The notes: a model not told the origin generated them from the letters alone. A stretch of DNA of 64,000 nt from Jiella pacifica (GCF_010500815.1 NZ_JAAAMG010000014.1:1-64000), one strand, 5' to 3'. Counted from the stretch's first letter, positions 1 to 8,914 are shown. Numbers and translations are program-made.

Positions 1-120
1 CAGGCCGATCTCGACGCCTGGCTCGTCCACTACAACACCGAACGCCCGCACCTCGGCTACCGCAACATGGGCCGTAGGCCAGTCGAAACCGTCATGTCAT
101 TCGTCAGTCAAGAAGCTTAA
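1..120 (+). mobile_element. IS transposase, C-terminal end (partial)
   Basis: The frame is open from the first base of the window and ends at a TAA at 118-120. It encodes the last 39 residues of a DDE-type transposase. The signature is HYNTERPHLGY followed by RRPVE, the usual C-terminal segment of the IS3/IS481 integrase core, where this NxERPH element lies just after the catalytic glutamate. The catalytic residues and the other IS end lie to the left of the window. The sequence just after the stop (GTGGACAAAT) may belong to the terminal inverted repeat, but this cannot be checked without the other end. Confident as a transposase end; the family is less certain. Confidence 0.8.
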
Positions 121-619
121 GTGGACAAATAGCGTCGTCGAAGGCGTCGATCGCCGCAAGCACTTCCCGCCCGGCAGGCGTCGACCGCGCCCATCGAACG
201 CCATCCCAGCCGCCATGCCATTCGACCCATCCGCGAAGATACATTCGGCGGCAGACGTCCCGCATATGGCCGGGCATGTCATGGCCGGTTCGCCCGACGC
301 TGTCCTCGTACAAGAACCCGTCGTCGAGATACCGGAGCAGTTCGATTTGCGGATCCGTGACGCGCACGACGATCCGATCAGTCTCATAGGAATTGTCGCG
401 CGCCTTGCGCCCCTGGTCGGTAGCCACGGCTTCAAGCTTCGACCGGCCACGAATTCGCATATCTGCAAGTTTCAGCTTTCGTAGCTCCTCGAAGGCGGCG
501 AGTTCGGAATAGTCGAGCTTGCCGTATTCGAGTGCGCCATTCGCCGACAGCAGCCGCTCAAGCAGCGCGATCTGGGCCGGTGTCAGCTTTCGCCAAGGGA
601 ACGGTCTTCGATTATTCAT
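104..619 (-). CDS. hypothetical protein, 3' end replaced by IS insertion
   Basis: An ORF of about 171 residues starting at MNNRRPFPW; an in-frame extension upstream to 772 is possible. I recognise no family. The C-terminal part (about residues 90-165) is rich in Arg, Trp and Asp and has the look of a small helical DNA-binding or phage-type protein (RIVVRVTDPQIELLRYLDDG, then CRRMYLRGWVEWHGGWDGVRW). The last residues and the stop codon are read out of the IS terminus and the transposase-coding sequence on the opposite strand, so the native C-terminus is probably lost. It lies directly beside the 3' end of tRNA-Arg, where integrated elements usually sit, so it may be cargo of an old island. Confidence 0.45.
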   Translation of the reverse strand: MNNRRPFPWRKLTPAQIALLERLLSANGALEYGKLDYSELAAFEELRKLKLADMRIRGRSKLEAVATDQGRKARDNSYETDRIVVRVTDPQIELLRYLDDGFLYEDSVGRTGHDMPGHMRDVCRRMYLRGWVEWHGGWDGVRWARSTPAGREVLAAIDAFDDAICPLKLLD

Positions 620-781
620 AGCCGCTTCCAAGATTGCATCCGAATCTCGGAAACCATGTTGCATCCCATGTCGCGTAAAGCTGCCGAGCCTTCCGGGAAA
701 CCCCCTGTAAATCAAAGGAAGTCGCTGCAACATGGGTGCGACACGAAGCCGATAACAAGACGGACAAGTCATTGAAATCGT

Positions 782-858
782 TGGTGATCCCGACTGGATT
801 CGAACCAGTGACCCTCAGATTAGGAATCTGATGCTCTATCCTGCTGAGCTACGGGACC
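782..858 (-). tRNA. tRNA-Arg (anticodon CCT)
   Basis: A complete cloverleaf can be drawn on the minus strand. The acceptor stem is GGTCCCG pairing with CGGGATC, including one G-U at pair 2. The D arm reads GCTC...GAGC. The anticodon stem TCAGA/TCTGA closes the loop TTCCTAA, which gives anticodon CCT. The T arm is CTGG-TTCGAAT-CCAG. The discriminator is A, and CCA is encoded at 782-784. It reads AGG arginine codons. The 3' end faces the IS-containing segment at 1-780. Confidence 0.95.
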
Positions 859-1032
859 ATTCGGGCCGGCACCATAATGAAGTCGGCCCGAAAGGCCAAG
901 CGTGGATTGGCAAAAGGCGACACTTGCTCTGGCCGGCCGTCGTTCGCTGGCGGGTCGGCGATCTTGCGGCGATCGTCGATGGCTTGGCGACGACAGGCAT
1001 ATGCGGCCGGCCGGCGTTGCGCCATTGCTGCC

Positions 1033-1674
1033 TCACCGTACCGCCGGGTCGTCTTGCGCCAGAAGGATCGCCTCGCCGTCGGCCACCGTCACCGTCACCG
1101 GCCCCCTCGCCTCGTTCGACTGGGTGAGAATCGAGGTGAGTGGCAGGTCGACGTCTTCGAGCGGCCATTTAGCCCCGCTGATCGTCAGCCCCCTCACGGG
1201 GGAGAACTTCAGGATCGAGAACTGCGCGCCTGCCGCCAGATCGAAGGTTCGCGCCTCGGCCGAGAGCGGGTGGGCCGATTCCGCCCCGTCGCGGAGCGCG
1301 ACGTCGACCCCCTGGCGAAAATAGCGCAGCGCCAGGACGAGATGGGAAAAGGCGTGGTCCGAACGCGGCCCGCCCAGCGCACCGACCAAGGTGATCTTCG
1401 AGGCGCCAAGGGTGATCGCCGCCTCGATGGCAAGTTCTCCGTCGGTCTTGTCCTTGTCGCGCGGGAACGGCTCCCGCTTGATGCCGGCGAGTGCGATCGG
1501 CGGCGCCTCGGGCGCCGAATCGAAATCTCCCACCCACAGTTCCGGCGAAAGACCGAGAGCGCGCGCATGACGGATACCGGCGTCGGCTGCGATCACCCGC
1601 GCGCCACGGATCGCCGCACGCAAGGCCAGCGTCGGCTCCATGCGGCCGGCGAGCAGGATGACGAAGTGCGACAT
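1033..1674 (-). CDS. thiN: thiamine pyrophosphokinase
   Basis: A 213-residue protein that transfers pyrophosphate from ATP to thiamine to make the cofactor TPP in the cytosol. Visible motifs are AADAG near residue 29, GDFDS at 49-53 and DKDKTD at 73-78 followed by GELA, the acidic metal/ATP-binding set of the thiamine pyrophosphokinase catalytic domain. The GALGGPRSDHAFSH segment at about 95-108 is also typical. The start at 1674 (MSHFVILLAG) was preferred to the in-frame ATG at 1725 because it begins right at the conserved first strand. The thiamine importer thiBPQ, with a TPP riboswitch, lies at 47.8-51.7 kb in the same window. Confidence 0.88.
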   Translation of the reverse strand: MSHFVILLAGRMEPTLALRAAIRGARVIAADAGIRHARALGLSPELWVGDFDSAPEAPPIALAGIKREPFPRDKDKTDGELAIEAAITLGASKITLVGALGGPRSDHAFSHLVLALRYFRQGVDVALRDGAESAHPLSAEARTFDLAAGAQFSILKFSPVRGLTISGAKWPLEDVDLPLTSILTQSNEARGPVTVTVADGEAILLAQDDPAVR

Positions 1675-1938
1675 CGGCAGGACCCTTTGCAGCGGCGCGT
1701 TTCTCCCTGAGATGAGAACACGCAAATCGTGAAGAGCGATAAGACGATCCGTCGAATGCCCGAATTCCCGTGATTGACAAGATTTGTCTTCCCGCGCATA
1801 TCATCGCCCATGACCGTGCGCTCCCTGACCAAAAAAACGTCGATTAGCTGACGCCCCGCCCCGCTTGTCTCCCCCGGGGCGGAGGACGAGCGTGCTCGAT
1901 CGTTTGGCAAGGGGAGAGCGAGAGAAGGTCGAATTCCC

Positions 1939-2970
1939 ATGGGCTACAAGGTTGCCGTCGTCGGCGCCACCGGCAATGTCGGTCGCGAGATGCTGTCGAT
2001 CCTTTCCGAGCGCGGCTTTCCGGCCGACGAGGTGGTGGCGCTCGCCTCGCGCCGCAGCCAGGGCACGGAGGTGTCCTTCGGCGACAAGACGCTGAAGGTC
2101 AAGCCGCTCGACCAGTATGACTTCGCCGGCACCGACATCTGCCTGATGTCGGCCGGCGGCGAGATCTCCAAGGAATGGTCGCCGAAGATCGCCGCCGCCG
2201 GCTGCGTCGTCATCGACAATTCCTCGGCCTGGCGCTATGATCCGGACGTTCCGCTGATCGTGCCGGAAGTGAACGCCGACGCCATTTCCGGCTTCACCAA
2301 GAAGAACATCATCGCCAATCCGAACTGCTCGACCGCCCAGCTCGTCGTCGCTTTGAAGCCGCTGCACGATCACGCCAAGATCAAGCGGATCGTCGTTTCG
2401 ACCTACCAGTCGGTCTCCGGCGCCGGTAAGGAGGGCATGGACGAGCTCTTCCAGCAGTCCCGCGCGGTCTTCGTCGCCGACCCTGTCGAGCGCAAGAAGT
2501 TCACCAAGCGCATCGCCTTCAACGTCATCCCCCACATCGACGTCTTCATGGAGGATGGTTCGACGAAGGAAGAGTGGAAGGTGATGGTCGAGACCAAGAA
2601 GATGCTCGACCCGAAGATCAAGGTCACCTGCACGGCGGTGCGCGTGCCGGTGTTCATCGGTCATTCGGAAGCGGTCAACATCGAGTTCGAGAACGAGATC
2701 ACCGCCGACGAGGCCCGCGAGATCCTGCGCCAGGCGCCGGGGTGCCTCGTCATCGACAAGCACGAGGACGGCGGCTACATCACGCCTTATGAATCCGCCG
2801 GCGAGGATGCCACCTACATCTCCCGCATCCGCGAGGACCAGACGCTGGAAAACGGCCTCAACATCTGGATCGTTGCCGACAACCTGCGCAAGGGCGCGGC
2901 TTTGAACACGGTGCAGATCGCCGAGCTGCTGATCAATCGCGGGCTCCTGAAGCAGCGCCAGGCGGCCTGA
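1939..2970 (+). CDS. asd: aspartate-semialdehyde dehydrogenase
   Basis: A 343-residue enzyme that reduces aspartyl-4-phosphate to aspartate 4-semialdehyde with NADPH, the branch point to diaminopimelate/lysine, threonine and methionine. The N-terminal nucleotide-binding motif is VGATGNVG (residues 8-15). The catalytic cysteine is C130 in NPNCSTAQ. The substrate-binding segment VSGAGKEGMDEL follows near residue 158. The length is normal for the family. It starts at an ATG 18 bases after a GAGAGCGAGAGAAGG purine-rich stretch. It appears monocistronic: a long GC-rich hairpin follows the stop codon. Confidence 0.96.
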   Translation: MGYKVAVVGATGNVGREMLSILSERGFPADEVVALASRRSQGTEVSFGDKTLKVKPLDQYDFAGTDICLMSAGGEISKEWSPKIAAAGCVVIDNSSAWRYDPDVPLIVPEVNADAISGFTKKNIIANPNCSTAQLVVALKPLHDHAKIKRIVVSTYQSVSGAGKEGMDELFQQSRAVFVADPVERKKFTKRIAFNVIPHIDVFMEDGSTKEEWKVMVETKKMLDPKIKVTCTAVRVPVFIGHSEAVNIEFENEITADEAREILRQAPGCLVIDKHEDGGYITPYESAGEDATYISRIREDQTLENGLNIWIVADNLRKGAALNTVQIAELLINRGLLKQRQAA

Positions 2971-2985
2971 TCGGACCAGAATGAA

Positions 2986-3017
2986 TGCCGTCGCCGCGAG
3001 GCTCTCCGGCGGCGGCA
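2986..3017 (+). terminator. GC-rich hairpin after asd
   Basis: An 11-bp stem (TGCCGTCGCCG paired with CGGCGGCGGCA, one G-U) with a 10-base loop, 16 bases after the asd stop. No long U-run follows, so it is only a probable terminator. Confidence 0.4.
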
Positions 3018-3039
3018 AGGGCCTTGCGATTTTCGGCCG

Positions 3040-4341
3040 ATGCGTCGATGCAAAACGACCCTGCTCCGGCCCTCCCCACCCGCGATGTTGCGACGAAACA
3101 GACTTCCGGATGATCCCTTGAACGTCACGGACGAACGCCTGGACCACGGCTCGCCCGACGGTGTCGGCGGCCTTTTCGCCAGGACCGCCGCTCTCGATGC
3201 CGCCGTCGCGCGCTTCGCATCGGCGCAGCTCGGCCCGCTGCCCGTGCCGCTGGTCTTCGTCGCGTTGGTCTATCTCGCCAATCTTGCGATCAACGTCGTC
3301 TCGAATCCGCCTCCCGGCTTCGACGACCGCCAGCAGCTCGCCGAAATGGGCTGGTGGGCCTGGGGGTACAGCGGCGTCCAGCCGCCGCTTCACACCTGGC
3401 TGATCAAGCTGGTCGACCTGGTGGTGGAAAGCGATATCGCCGCAATCTACGTCACCCGCTTCACCGTTCTTTTTCTCCTGGCGACCACCCTCTACCGGAT
3501 CGGCCGCGAGTTGCAGCTTTCGCGCCAGGGGGCAGCCGCGGCGGCGCTTGGCCTGTTCCTGATGCCGACGGTTGGATGGGAGGCGCAGCGCACCTTCAGC
3601 CACTCGCTGAGCGGCATGCTGTTCACCGCCCTCTTCCAACTGGCGTTTCTCGTGCTTCTCCGCCGCAGGACGACCGGTACCTACGTCCTGGCCGGCTCCA
3701 GCGCGGCCCTCGCGGTCTTGGGAAAGTACAACAGCCTCGTCGCGCTTGCCGGCTCGGCGGCTGCCGGTATAGCCCTCCCCGCCGTTCGCCGCGCCCTTCG
3801 GGTGCGGGGGCTCTTCGCCGCCGCGGTCGCTTTCCTCGCAATTCTTGCCGCCCCGCTGTTCTGGCTGGCCGCCGGTCGGATCGAGACGCTGGACGACAGC
3901 GCCGACAAGTTCGGCTTTCACGGCACCGGATCGCTGCTACACGATCGCCTGACGGGTCTCGCCGACTTCGCGTTCCAGACCCTGGCCTATTGCGGACCGC
4001 TTCTGGGGGTTGCGCTGGCCGCCGCGTTCCTGGCGCGCCTCGACGGCCGGGCGGTGCGCGGCGCTTTCGGGCGGCTCGGGCCGGAGACCCGCTACCTGGC
4101 GACGGCGATCGGGGCGTCTTTCGCCCTGGCCCTCCTCTTGGTTCTCGCAAGTGGCACGACCGAGCTGAAGGGATACTGGTTCCATCCGATCCTGATCACG
4201 CTGCCGGCCGCCGTCGCCGCCATTCTCGAAGTGTACGACCGGACGGGATGGGCGAACCGCCTGATCGTCTTCTGCGGCGCACTGTTGGCGCTGGCGAGCA
4301 TCGTCGCCTTCGTCATCCGCACCTCAGGGATCGGAAGCTGA
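3040..4341 (+). CDS. glycosyltransferase family 39-like integral membrane protein
   Basis: An integral membrane protein of up to 433 residues. It resembles the PMT/ArnT class (GT39/GT83), which transfer sugars from polyprenyl-phosphate donors on the periplasmic side. Evidence is the first transmembrane helix (VPLVFVALVYLANLAINVV), then a periplasmic loop with FDD (acidic catalytic-type motif) and WGYSGVQPPLHTW, where the QPPL/PPLH element is typical. About eight further hydrophobic helices follow, several very Ala/Leu-rich. The start is uncertain: ATG at 3040 or 3085, or TTG at 3118; none has a strong ribosome-binding site. The substrate is unknown. It stands alone between asd and an OmpA-like gene. 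Confidence 0.75.
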   Translation: MRRCKTTLLRPSPPAMLRRNRLPDDPLNVTDERLDHGSPDGVGGLFARTAALDAAVARFASAQLGPLPVPLVFVALVYLANLAINVVSNPPPGFDDRQQLAEMGWWAWGYSGVQPPLHTWLIKLVDLVVESDIAAIYVTRFTVLFLLATTLYRIGRELQLSRQGAAAAALGLFLMPTVGWEAQRTFSHSLSGMLFTALFQLAFLVLLRRRTTGTYVLAGSSAALAVLGKYNSLVALAGSAAAGIALPAVRRALRVRGLFAAAVAFLAILAAPLFWLAAGRIETLDDSADKFGFHGTGSLLHDRLTGLADFAFQTLAYCGPLLGVALAAAFLARLDGRAVRGAFGRLGPETRYLATAIGASFALALLLVLASGTTELKGYWFHPILITLPAAVAAILEVYDRTGWANRLIVFCGALLALASIVAFVIRTSGIGS

Positions 4342-4559
4342 CGAACGAGGCTTCGCGAATGGCGCCCGACCAGTTCGACAAGCCGGTCGCATCGGCGGCG
4401 CTCCGGGCGGAGACGAGCGTGTCATCCGCGCAACAGCGAACGACAAACCGTCTCGTCGCGCGCCAAGCCCTAATCCCGACAATTGTCGCCACTATCGGCG
4501 CATCGAAGGAACAATGCGAACGGGCGGGAAGCCCGTCGCCAAAGGCTGGTCACGACCCG

Positions 4560-5222
4560 ATGAAGAAACTTGCCCTCGCTCTCGCCCTCACCGCCGCCTT
4601 CGCCGGCTGCACCACCGATCCCTATACGGGCGAGCAGAAGATCTCGAACACGCTCGGCGGCGCGGGCATCGGCGCCGGCGTCGGCGCGCTCGGCGGTTAC
4701 GTCATCGGCCGGGCGACCGGCACCGATGCCGGCCGCGCAGCCCTGATCGGCGCCGGTGTCGGCACGCTGACCGGCGGCGGCATCGGCCTTTACATGGACA
4801 ACCAGGAAGCCAAGCTGCGCGCCCAGCTGCGTGGCACCGGCGTCTCGGTCACGCGTGTCGGCGACCGGATCATCCTCAACATGCCGTCGAACATCACCTT
4901 CCCCACCGACCAGGCGGCGATCCTGCCGGGCTTCTACCCGACGCTGAATTCCGTCGCGCTGGTGCTCGAGGAATTCGACCGGTCGATCGTCGACGTCTAC
5001 GGCCACACCGACAGCCAGGGGTCGGATTCTTACAATCTGCAGCTCTCCCAGCAGCGCGCCTCCTCGGTTAGCCAGTATCTGGCCAGCCAGGGCGTCGATC
5101 CGCGCCGGCTCAACACGCAAGGCTTCGGCGAGAGCCGCCCGGTCGCCTCCAACGCCACCGAATCCGGCCGCGCTCAGAACCGCCGGGTGGAGATCTCGAT
5201 CTCGCCGCTGACCTCCGGCTGA
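4560..5222 (+). CDS. OmpA-family outer-membrane lipoprotein
   Basis: A 220-residue lipoprotein. The signal peptide MKKLALALALTAAFAGC ends in a lipobox with the acylated Cys at about residue 17. Next comes a glycine-zipper segment (about residues 32-75, GGAGIGAGVGALGGYVIG and GAGVGTLTGGGIGLYMD), then an OmpA C-terminal peptidoglycan-binding domain. The domain shows the VDVYGHTDSQGSDSYNLQLSQQR core and the NTQGFGESRPVASN and GRAQNRRVEI segments. It is probably anchored in the outer membrane and non-covalently bound to peptidoglycan, as in the YiaD type. ATG at 4560 was chosen because it gives a complete signal peptide; the much longer in-frame upstream extension overlaps the GT gene. A strong hairpin follows. 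Confidence 0.92.
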   Translation: MKKLALALALTAAFAGCTTDPYTGEQKISNTLGGAGIGAGVGALGGYVIGRATGTDAGRAALIGAGVGTLTGGGIGLYMDNQEAKLRAQLRGTGVSVTRVGDRIILNMPSNITFPTDQAAILPGFYPTLNSVALVLEEFDRSIVDVYGHTDSQGSDSYNLQLSQQRASSVSQYLASQGVDPRRLNTQGFGESRPVASNATESGRAQNRRVEISISPLTSG

Positions 5223-5247
5223 TCCGACGCCCGACAAGTCATGAACG

Positions 5248-5280
5248 ACGAAGGCCGGGCTCGATGAGCCCGGCCTTCGT
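5248..5280 (+). terminator. rho-independent-type terminator after OmpA-like gene
   Basis: A perfect 15-bp stem (ACGAAGGCCGGGCTC and its complement) around a 3-base GAT loop, starting 26 bases after the stop codon. The downstream tract (CATTTC) is short in T, but the stem is very stable. Confidence 0.75.
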
Positions 5281-5373
5281 CATTTCGGCGGTGATGATCT
5301 GCCAGGTCGCCGGCGACCTGTCGCCCGGCGGCCTACGTGGCTGGCGCCGGGCCGCTGTCTTACCGGCTGCGCG

Positions 5374-5589
5374 TCAGTAGTTCCGGCCGACGGCACCGCC
5401 GACAACCGCACCGCCGACACCGCCGACGATGGCGCCGCCGCTGCCGGCGATCGCATTGCCGGCCACGGCGCCCGTCGCGCCGCCGATGCCGGCGCCGGCC
5501 AGGGTCTTCTGGGTGCGGCTGCAGCCGGCGCTGACCGCCAGTCCGGCGACGAGGCTCAGGACGACGGTGCTCCTCACGATGGTCTTCAT
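5374..5589 (-). CDS. small glycine-zipper lipoprotein
   Basis: A 71-residue protein. MKTIVRSTVVLSLVAGLAVSAGC is a lipoprotein signal, with the lipobox Cys at about residue 23. The rest is one glycine-zipper module (GAGIGGATGAVAGNAIAG, then GGAIVGGVGGAVVGGAVG) ending in RNY. Such proteins resemble the 17-kDa antigen/osmotically inducible lipoprotein class and are outer-membrane or periplasmic. The ATG at 5589 was chosen because it starts the signal peptide exactly; the longer frame to 5667 adds 26 residues of no signal-like character. It is convergent with the OmpA-like gene. The function is unknown. Confidence 0.72.
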   Translation of the reverse strand: MKTIVRSTVVLSLVAGLAVSAGCSRTQKTLAGAGIGGATGAVAGNAIAGSGGAIVGGVGGAVVGGAVGRNY

Positions 5590-5808
5590 GTCTCGATCCT
5601 TCCGAAACTCACTGACGTTGGTGAAGGAGAAACTCGGTCGCGATGACAAAACGGCAAGGTTTTTCAACGGCGTTTTTGTGAGGCAGACTTCGCGGCCGGC
5701 CGGGAGGCCGGTCTTTCAAACGATTTTACCCCGTCGCCGCTCTTTCGATCCCCGGCCGCCGCCGCTATGGGCAGTGCAGCCAAAATGTCTTGAAGGAAGG
5801 GCCACCCA

Positions 5809-7197
5809 GTGACGACACGCACCGAAACCGATTCCATCGGCGCCATCGAGGTCGCGGACGACCGATACTGGGGCGCCCAGACCGAGCGCTCGCGCAACAA
5901 CTTCAAGATCGGCATCGAGCGCCAGCCGCTGCCGGTGATTCACGCGCTGGCCACCGTCAAGAAGGCTGCCGCCCGCGTGAGTGCCGCCAAGGGCCGCCTG
6001 CCCCAGGAAATCGCTGACGCCATCGAGAAGGCCGCCGACGAGATCATCGCCGGCAAGCTCGACGACCACTTCCCGCTGGTGGTCTATCAGACCGGCTCGG
6101 GCACCCAGACGAACATGAACGTCAACGAGGTGATCTCCAACCGGGCGATCGAGATGATGGGCGGGAAGATGGGCTCGAAGAAGCCGGTCCACCCCAATGA
6201 TCACGTCAATATGAGCCAGTCCTCCAACGACGTCTTCCCGACGGCGATGCATGTCGCGGCGGTCGTCGAGACGAAGGCGCGGCTCCTGCCCGCTCTCGAG
6301 ACGTTGCACGCCTCGCTGGACAGGAAGGCGCAGGAATTCGCCGACATCATCAAGATCGGCCGCACCCACACCCAGGACGCGACGCCGGTCACCCTCGGCC
6401 AGGAGTTCTCCGGCTACGCCATGGCGCTGCAGCTGGCGAAGAAGCGGATCGCCGACAGCCTCGACGGCGTTCTGGCGCTCGCCCAGGGCGGCACGGCGGT
6501 CGGCACCGGGCTGAACGCCCCGATCGGCTTCGACACCGAGATCGCCGCCGAGATCGCCAGGCTCACCGGCCACGAGTTCCGCACCGCCGAGAACAAGTTC
6601 GAGGCGCTCGCCTCCCACGGCGCGCTGACCTTCTTCCACGGCTCGCTCAACACCCTCGCCGCCGATCTGATGAAGATCGCCAACGACATTCGGTTCCTCG
6701 GCTCGGGCCCGCGCTCCGGCCTTGGCGAACTCAACCTGCCGGCCAACGAGCCGGGCTCCTCGATCATGCCGGGCAAGGTCAACCCGACCCAGTGCGAGGC
6801 GCTGACCATGGTGGCGACGGAAGTCTTCGGCCACGAGACGACGGTGACGGTCGCCGCCTCGCAAGGGCATTTCGAGCTCAACGTCTTCAAGCCGGTCATC
6901 GCCAACGCGGTCCTCTCCTCGATCCGGCTCCTCGCCGACGGCATGGAGAGCTTCGCCGAGCATTGCGTCGACGGCATCGAGGCCAACGAGGAGCGGATCG
7001 CCTCGCTGATGCAGCAGTCGCTGATGCTGGTGACGGCGCTGGCGCCGACCATCGGCTACGACAATGCCGCCAACATCGCCAAGACGGCCCACAAGAACGG
7101 CACCACCCTGCGCGAGGAGGCGATCGCCTCCGGCCTCGTCTCGGCCGAGGACTACGACCGCATCGTCGACCCGAAGACGATGATCTCGCCGGCCTGA
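5809..7197 (+). CDS. fumC: class II fumarate hydratase
   Basis: A 462-residue oxygen-stable fumarase interconverting fumarate and malate in the TCA cycle. Visible are [14 protein letters not shown] (about 99-112), the substrate-site loop [12 protein letters not shown] (about 133-144), [16 protein letters not shown] (about 184-199) and the fumarase/aspartase signature [15 protein letters not shown] (about 317-331) carrying the catalytic loop serine. The start is GTG at 5809, with a GAAGGAAGG ribosome-binding site 9 bases upstream. The length and all motifs are standard. It is monocistronic in appearance. Confidence 0.97.
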   Translation: MTTRTETDSIGAIEVADDRYWGAQTERSRNNFKIGIERQPLPVIHALATVKKAAARVSAAKGRLPQEIADAIEKAADEIIAGKLDDHFPLVVYQTGSGTQTNMNVNEVISNRAIEMMGGKMGSKKPVHPNDHVNMSQSSNDVFPTAMHVAAVVETKARLLPALETLHASLDRKAQEFADIIKIGRTHTQDATPVTLGQEFSGYAMALQLAKKRIADSLDGVLALAQGGTAVGTGLNAPIGFDTEIAAEIARLTGHEFRTAENKFEALASHGALTFFHGSLNTLAADLMKIANDIRFLGSGPRSGLGELNLPANEPGSSIMPGKVNPTQCEALTMVATEVFGHETTVTVAASQGHFELNVFKPVIANAVLSSIRLLADGMESFAEHCVDGIEANEERIASLMQQSLMLVTALAPTIGYDNAANIAKTAHKNGTTLREEAIASGLVSAEDYDRIVDPKTMISPA

Positions 7198-7583
7198 GGC
7201 TGAAGGGAGCCGACCCCTCTTCTCGGCACGCCGCGATGGACACCGTCGCGGCGTGCACCGCGTCCATCATCGCAGACGATGAACGTCAGACGTCCGATAT
7301 CAGTGGCTTGTCCCAACGAGCCGTCCATCCTCGGGCTTATTCCGAGGATGACGAAGCGTCCATGTTCGGCCGCTTCGTCGAAGCTGGCGCCACTGCGGAG
7401 AGACGCGCCAAAGTTGGTGGTCAGGCCGAGCGCCTCCTTGTCCTGCGCCGCTGCGATTGTGCCGCCATCCGTTGACAATTCGTCGGCAAGACGCCCGGAT
7501 GCGTTGACGGTTTCGGTCGGCTATCTCTGCGTCATCGCAACCGCACCGCCGGAATTTCCCGCCGGGCGATCATCGGAGCCACC
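7198..7583. other. intergenic region with palindromic repeat
   Basis: 386 bases without a credible gene between fumC and doxX. It contains one 9-bp perfect hairpin at 7326-7350 of the CCTCGG/CCGAGG type. An ORF of 108 codons on the minus strand shows no recognisable protein features and reads through the repeat, so it was not called. Confidence 0.5.
7326..7350. repeat. short palindromic repeat (CATCCTCGG / CCGAGGATG)
   Basis: A perfect 9-bp inverted repeat with a 7-base loop, followed by ACGAAGCG. It resembles the common intergenic palindrome of Hyphomicrobiales built on CCTCGGG...CCGAGGATGACG. Only this copy is evident in the window, so its repeat status is inference. Confidence 0.4.
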
Positions 7584-7964
7584 ATGAACCAGACCCTGAT
7601 CCTCGCCGGCCGCGTCCTGCTCGCCGCCATCTTCGTCATTTCCGGCTTCGGCAAGCTGGCCGGTGCCGAGGGCTTTTCCGGCTTCCTCGCCAGCCTCGGC
7701 TTTCCAGCCCCGCTGGCCATGGCCTATCTCGTCGGCGCTTTCGAGCTGCTGGCCGGCATCGCCGTCGCCGTCGGCTTCCAGACGCGGATCATCGCCATCG
7801 CGCTGGCGCTGTTCTGCGTCGCCACCGGCGTCCTCGTCCATGCCGGCGACCAGACGGCGCTGTTGAAGAACATCGCGCTCGCCGGCGGCTTCCTCGTCCT
7901 TGCCGGCTCGGGCGCCGGATCGATCGCCGTCGACAAGACCAAGCGCGAGAGCCGCTACGCCTGA
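7584..7964 (+). CDS. DoxX family membrane protein
   Basis: A 126-residue protein with four predicted transmembrane helices. Typical DoxX elements are GRVLLAAIFVISGFGKLAG at the N-terminus, FPAPLAMAYLVGAFELLAGIAV in the middle, and LFCVATGVLVHAGDQTALLKNIALAGGFLVLAGSG near the end. DoxX proteins are small inner-membrane proteins linked to redox processes; the precise role is unknown. ATG at 7584 has CGGAG 5 bases upstream. A long perfect hairpin separates it from the convergent hisG. Confidence 0.88.
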   Translation: MNQTLILAGRVLLAAIFVISGFGKLAGAEGFSGFLASLGFPAPLAMAYLVGAFELLAGIAVAVGFQTRIIAIALALFCVATGVLVHAGDQTALLKNIALAGGFLVLAGSGAGSIAVDKTKRESRYA

Positions 7965-7984
7965 GGCCGCGCTGGACCCGTCAT

Positions 7985-8021
7985 GCCTCCCGCCGCCGGA
8001 GCGTTCTCGGCGGCGGGAGGC
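7985..8021. terminator. bidirectional hairpin between doxX and hisG
   Basis: A perfect 13-bp GC stem (GCCTCCCGCCGCC and its complement) with an 11-base loop, 20 bases after the doxX stop. There is no clear U-tract on either side. It is placed between two convergent genes. Confidence 0.55.
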
Positions 8022-8035
8022 GTGTCGGCCTTCTA

Positions 8036-8215
8036 TTTCTTCCTCGGCACGCTCGGCTTCCGCCTCCGCGGAGGCTTCCGCGTCCGAGCTCCCTGCAACC
8101 CCGCCAGTGTCGCCGGTTCGCTGGCGACAAGCGGCGTGACGTCGATCCGGGCCGGCGGCTTGTAGGCGTTTGCCGCGGCGCTTTCTTCCTTCGGTCCCTG
8201 CCGCCGCCAGAAGGC
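8036..8215 (-). other. open, coding-like frame without a start codon
   Basis: Sixty sense codons lie between a TGA at 8216-8218 and a TAG at 8033-8035 on the minus strand just after hisG. The codons show the high GC3 of this genome and the frame ends in a basic tail (KPPRRRKPSVPRKK), but there is no ATG, GTG or TTG in it. It may be the remnant of a small gene or chance. The frame after the overlapping GTG at 8219 is a different one and is low-complexity. Confidence 0.2.
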
Positions 8216-8221
8216 TCACAC

Positions 8222-8914
8222 CTAGCCGGCGAACCGGCGAGCGAGTTCGTCGGCCAGTGCCGCGTCGGCATCGTCTCTGCGGCCGGGCATCGAGCGCACC
8301 AGGCAGGCCTCGGACTTCAGGATCACCCCGTCCGACAGGATCTTCAGCCGGTTGGCGACGAGGGTCGAGCCGGTCGAGGTGATGTCGACGATGATGTCGG
8401 CCGAGCCCGCCGCCGGCGCCCCCTCCGTCGCGCCCAGGCTCTCGACGATGCGATAGCTCTGGATGCCGTGCGTGCGGCTGAAGAAGCCCTGGGTCAGCCG
8501 CCAGTATTTCGTCGCGATGCGCAAGCGGCGCCCGTGGCGCGCCCGGAACGAGCCGGCGACGTCGCCGAGATCGGCCATGGCCTGGACGTCCACCCAGGCC
8601 TCCGGCACGGCGACCACGACGTCGGCATGGCCGAAGCCGAGCCGCGCGACGATCGCGGCGGCGTTATCCGGCTCGGGGATCGTCTCGCGGACGAGATCCT
8701 CGCCGGTGATGCCGAAGTCGATCGCCCCGTCGCGCAGTTCGCGGGCGATTTCCGAGGCGGACAGGAGCAGGACTTCAAGCCCGTCGAAGCCCTCGACCTG
8801 GGTGCGGTACGAGCGCGTCTCGCCGGCGGAGACCTCGACGCCGGCGCTCTTCAGGGCTTCCAGCGACTTTTCCATCAGCCGGCCCTTGGAGGGAATGGCG
8901 AGGGTGATGGTCAT
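8222..8914 (-). CDS. hisG: ATP phosphoribosyltransferase, short form, catalytic subunit
   Basis: A 230-residue enzyme joining ATP and PRPP, the first step of histidine biosynthesis. The N-terminal [17 protein letters not shown] and the mid-protein [10 protein letters not shown] (about 60-69) are classic. The PRPP-binding type segment [10 protein letters not shown] is near residue 170. It lacks the C-terminal regulatory domain, so this is the short HisG form that needs HisZ, which is encoded just upstream. The start at 8914 ([11 protein letters not shown]) was preferred to 8929 because GGAGGG lies right before it. It is probably co-transcribed with hisS and hisZ, though a 180-base repeat interrupts the spacing to hisZ. 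Confidence 0.95.
   Translation of the reverse strand: MTITLAIPSKGRLMEKSLEALKSAGVEVSAGETRSYRTQVEGFDGLEVLLLSASEIARELRDGAIDFGITGEDLVRETIPEPDNAAAIVARLGFGHADVVVAVPEAWVDVQAMADLGDVAGSFRARHGRRLRIATKYWRLTQGFFSRTHGIQSYRIVESLGATEGAPAAGSADIIVDITSTGSTLVANRLKILSDGVILKSEACLVRSMPGRRDDADAALADELARRFAG

Noticed and set aside
1801-3921. Long minus-strand open frame (706 codons) across asd and the GT39-like gene
   Set aside because: It is a shadow of asd and its neighbour in a GC-rich genome; the protein has no recognisable motif and is full of Arg/Gly/Glu runs.
7152-7478. 108-codon minus-strand ORF after fumC
   Set aside because: It overlaps a palindromic repeat, has no family features and no ribosome-binding site.
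7985-8021. Possible CRISPR-like or repeat array at the GC hairpin
   Set aside because: Single palindrome with no repeated units or spacers; read as a terminator between convergent genes.
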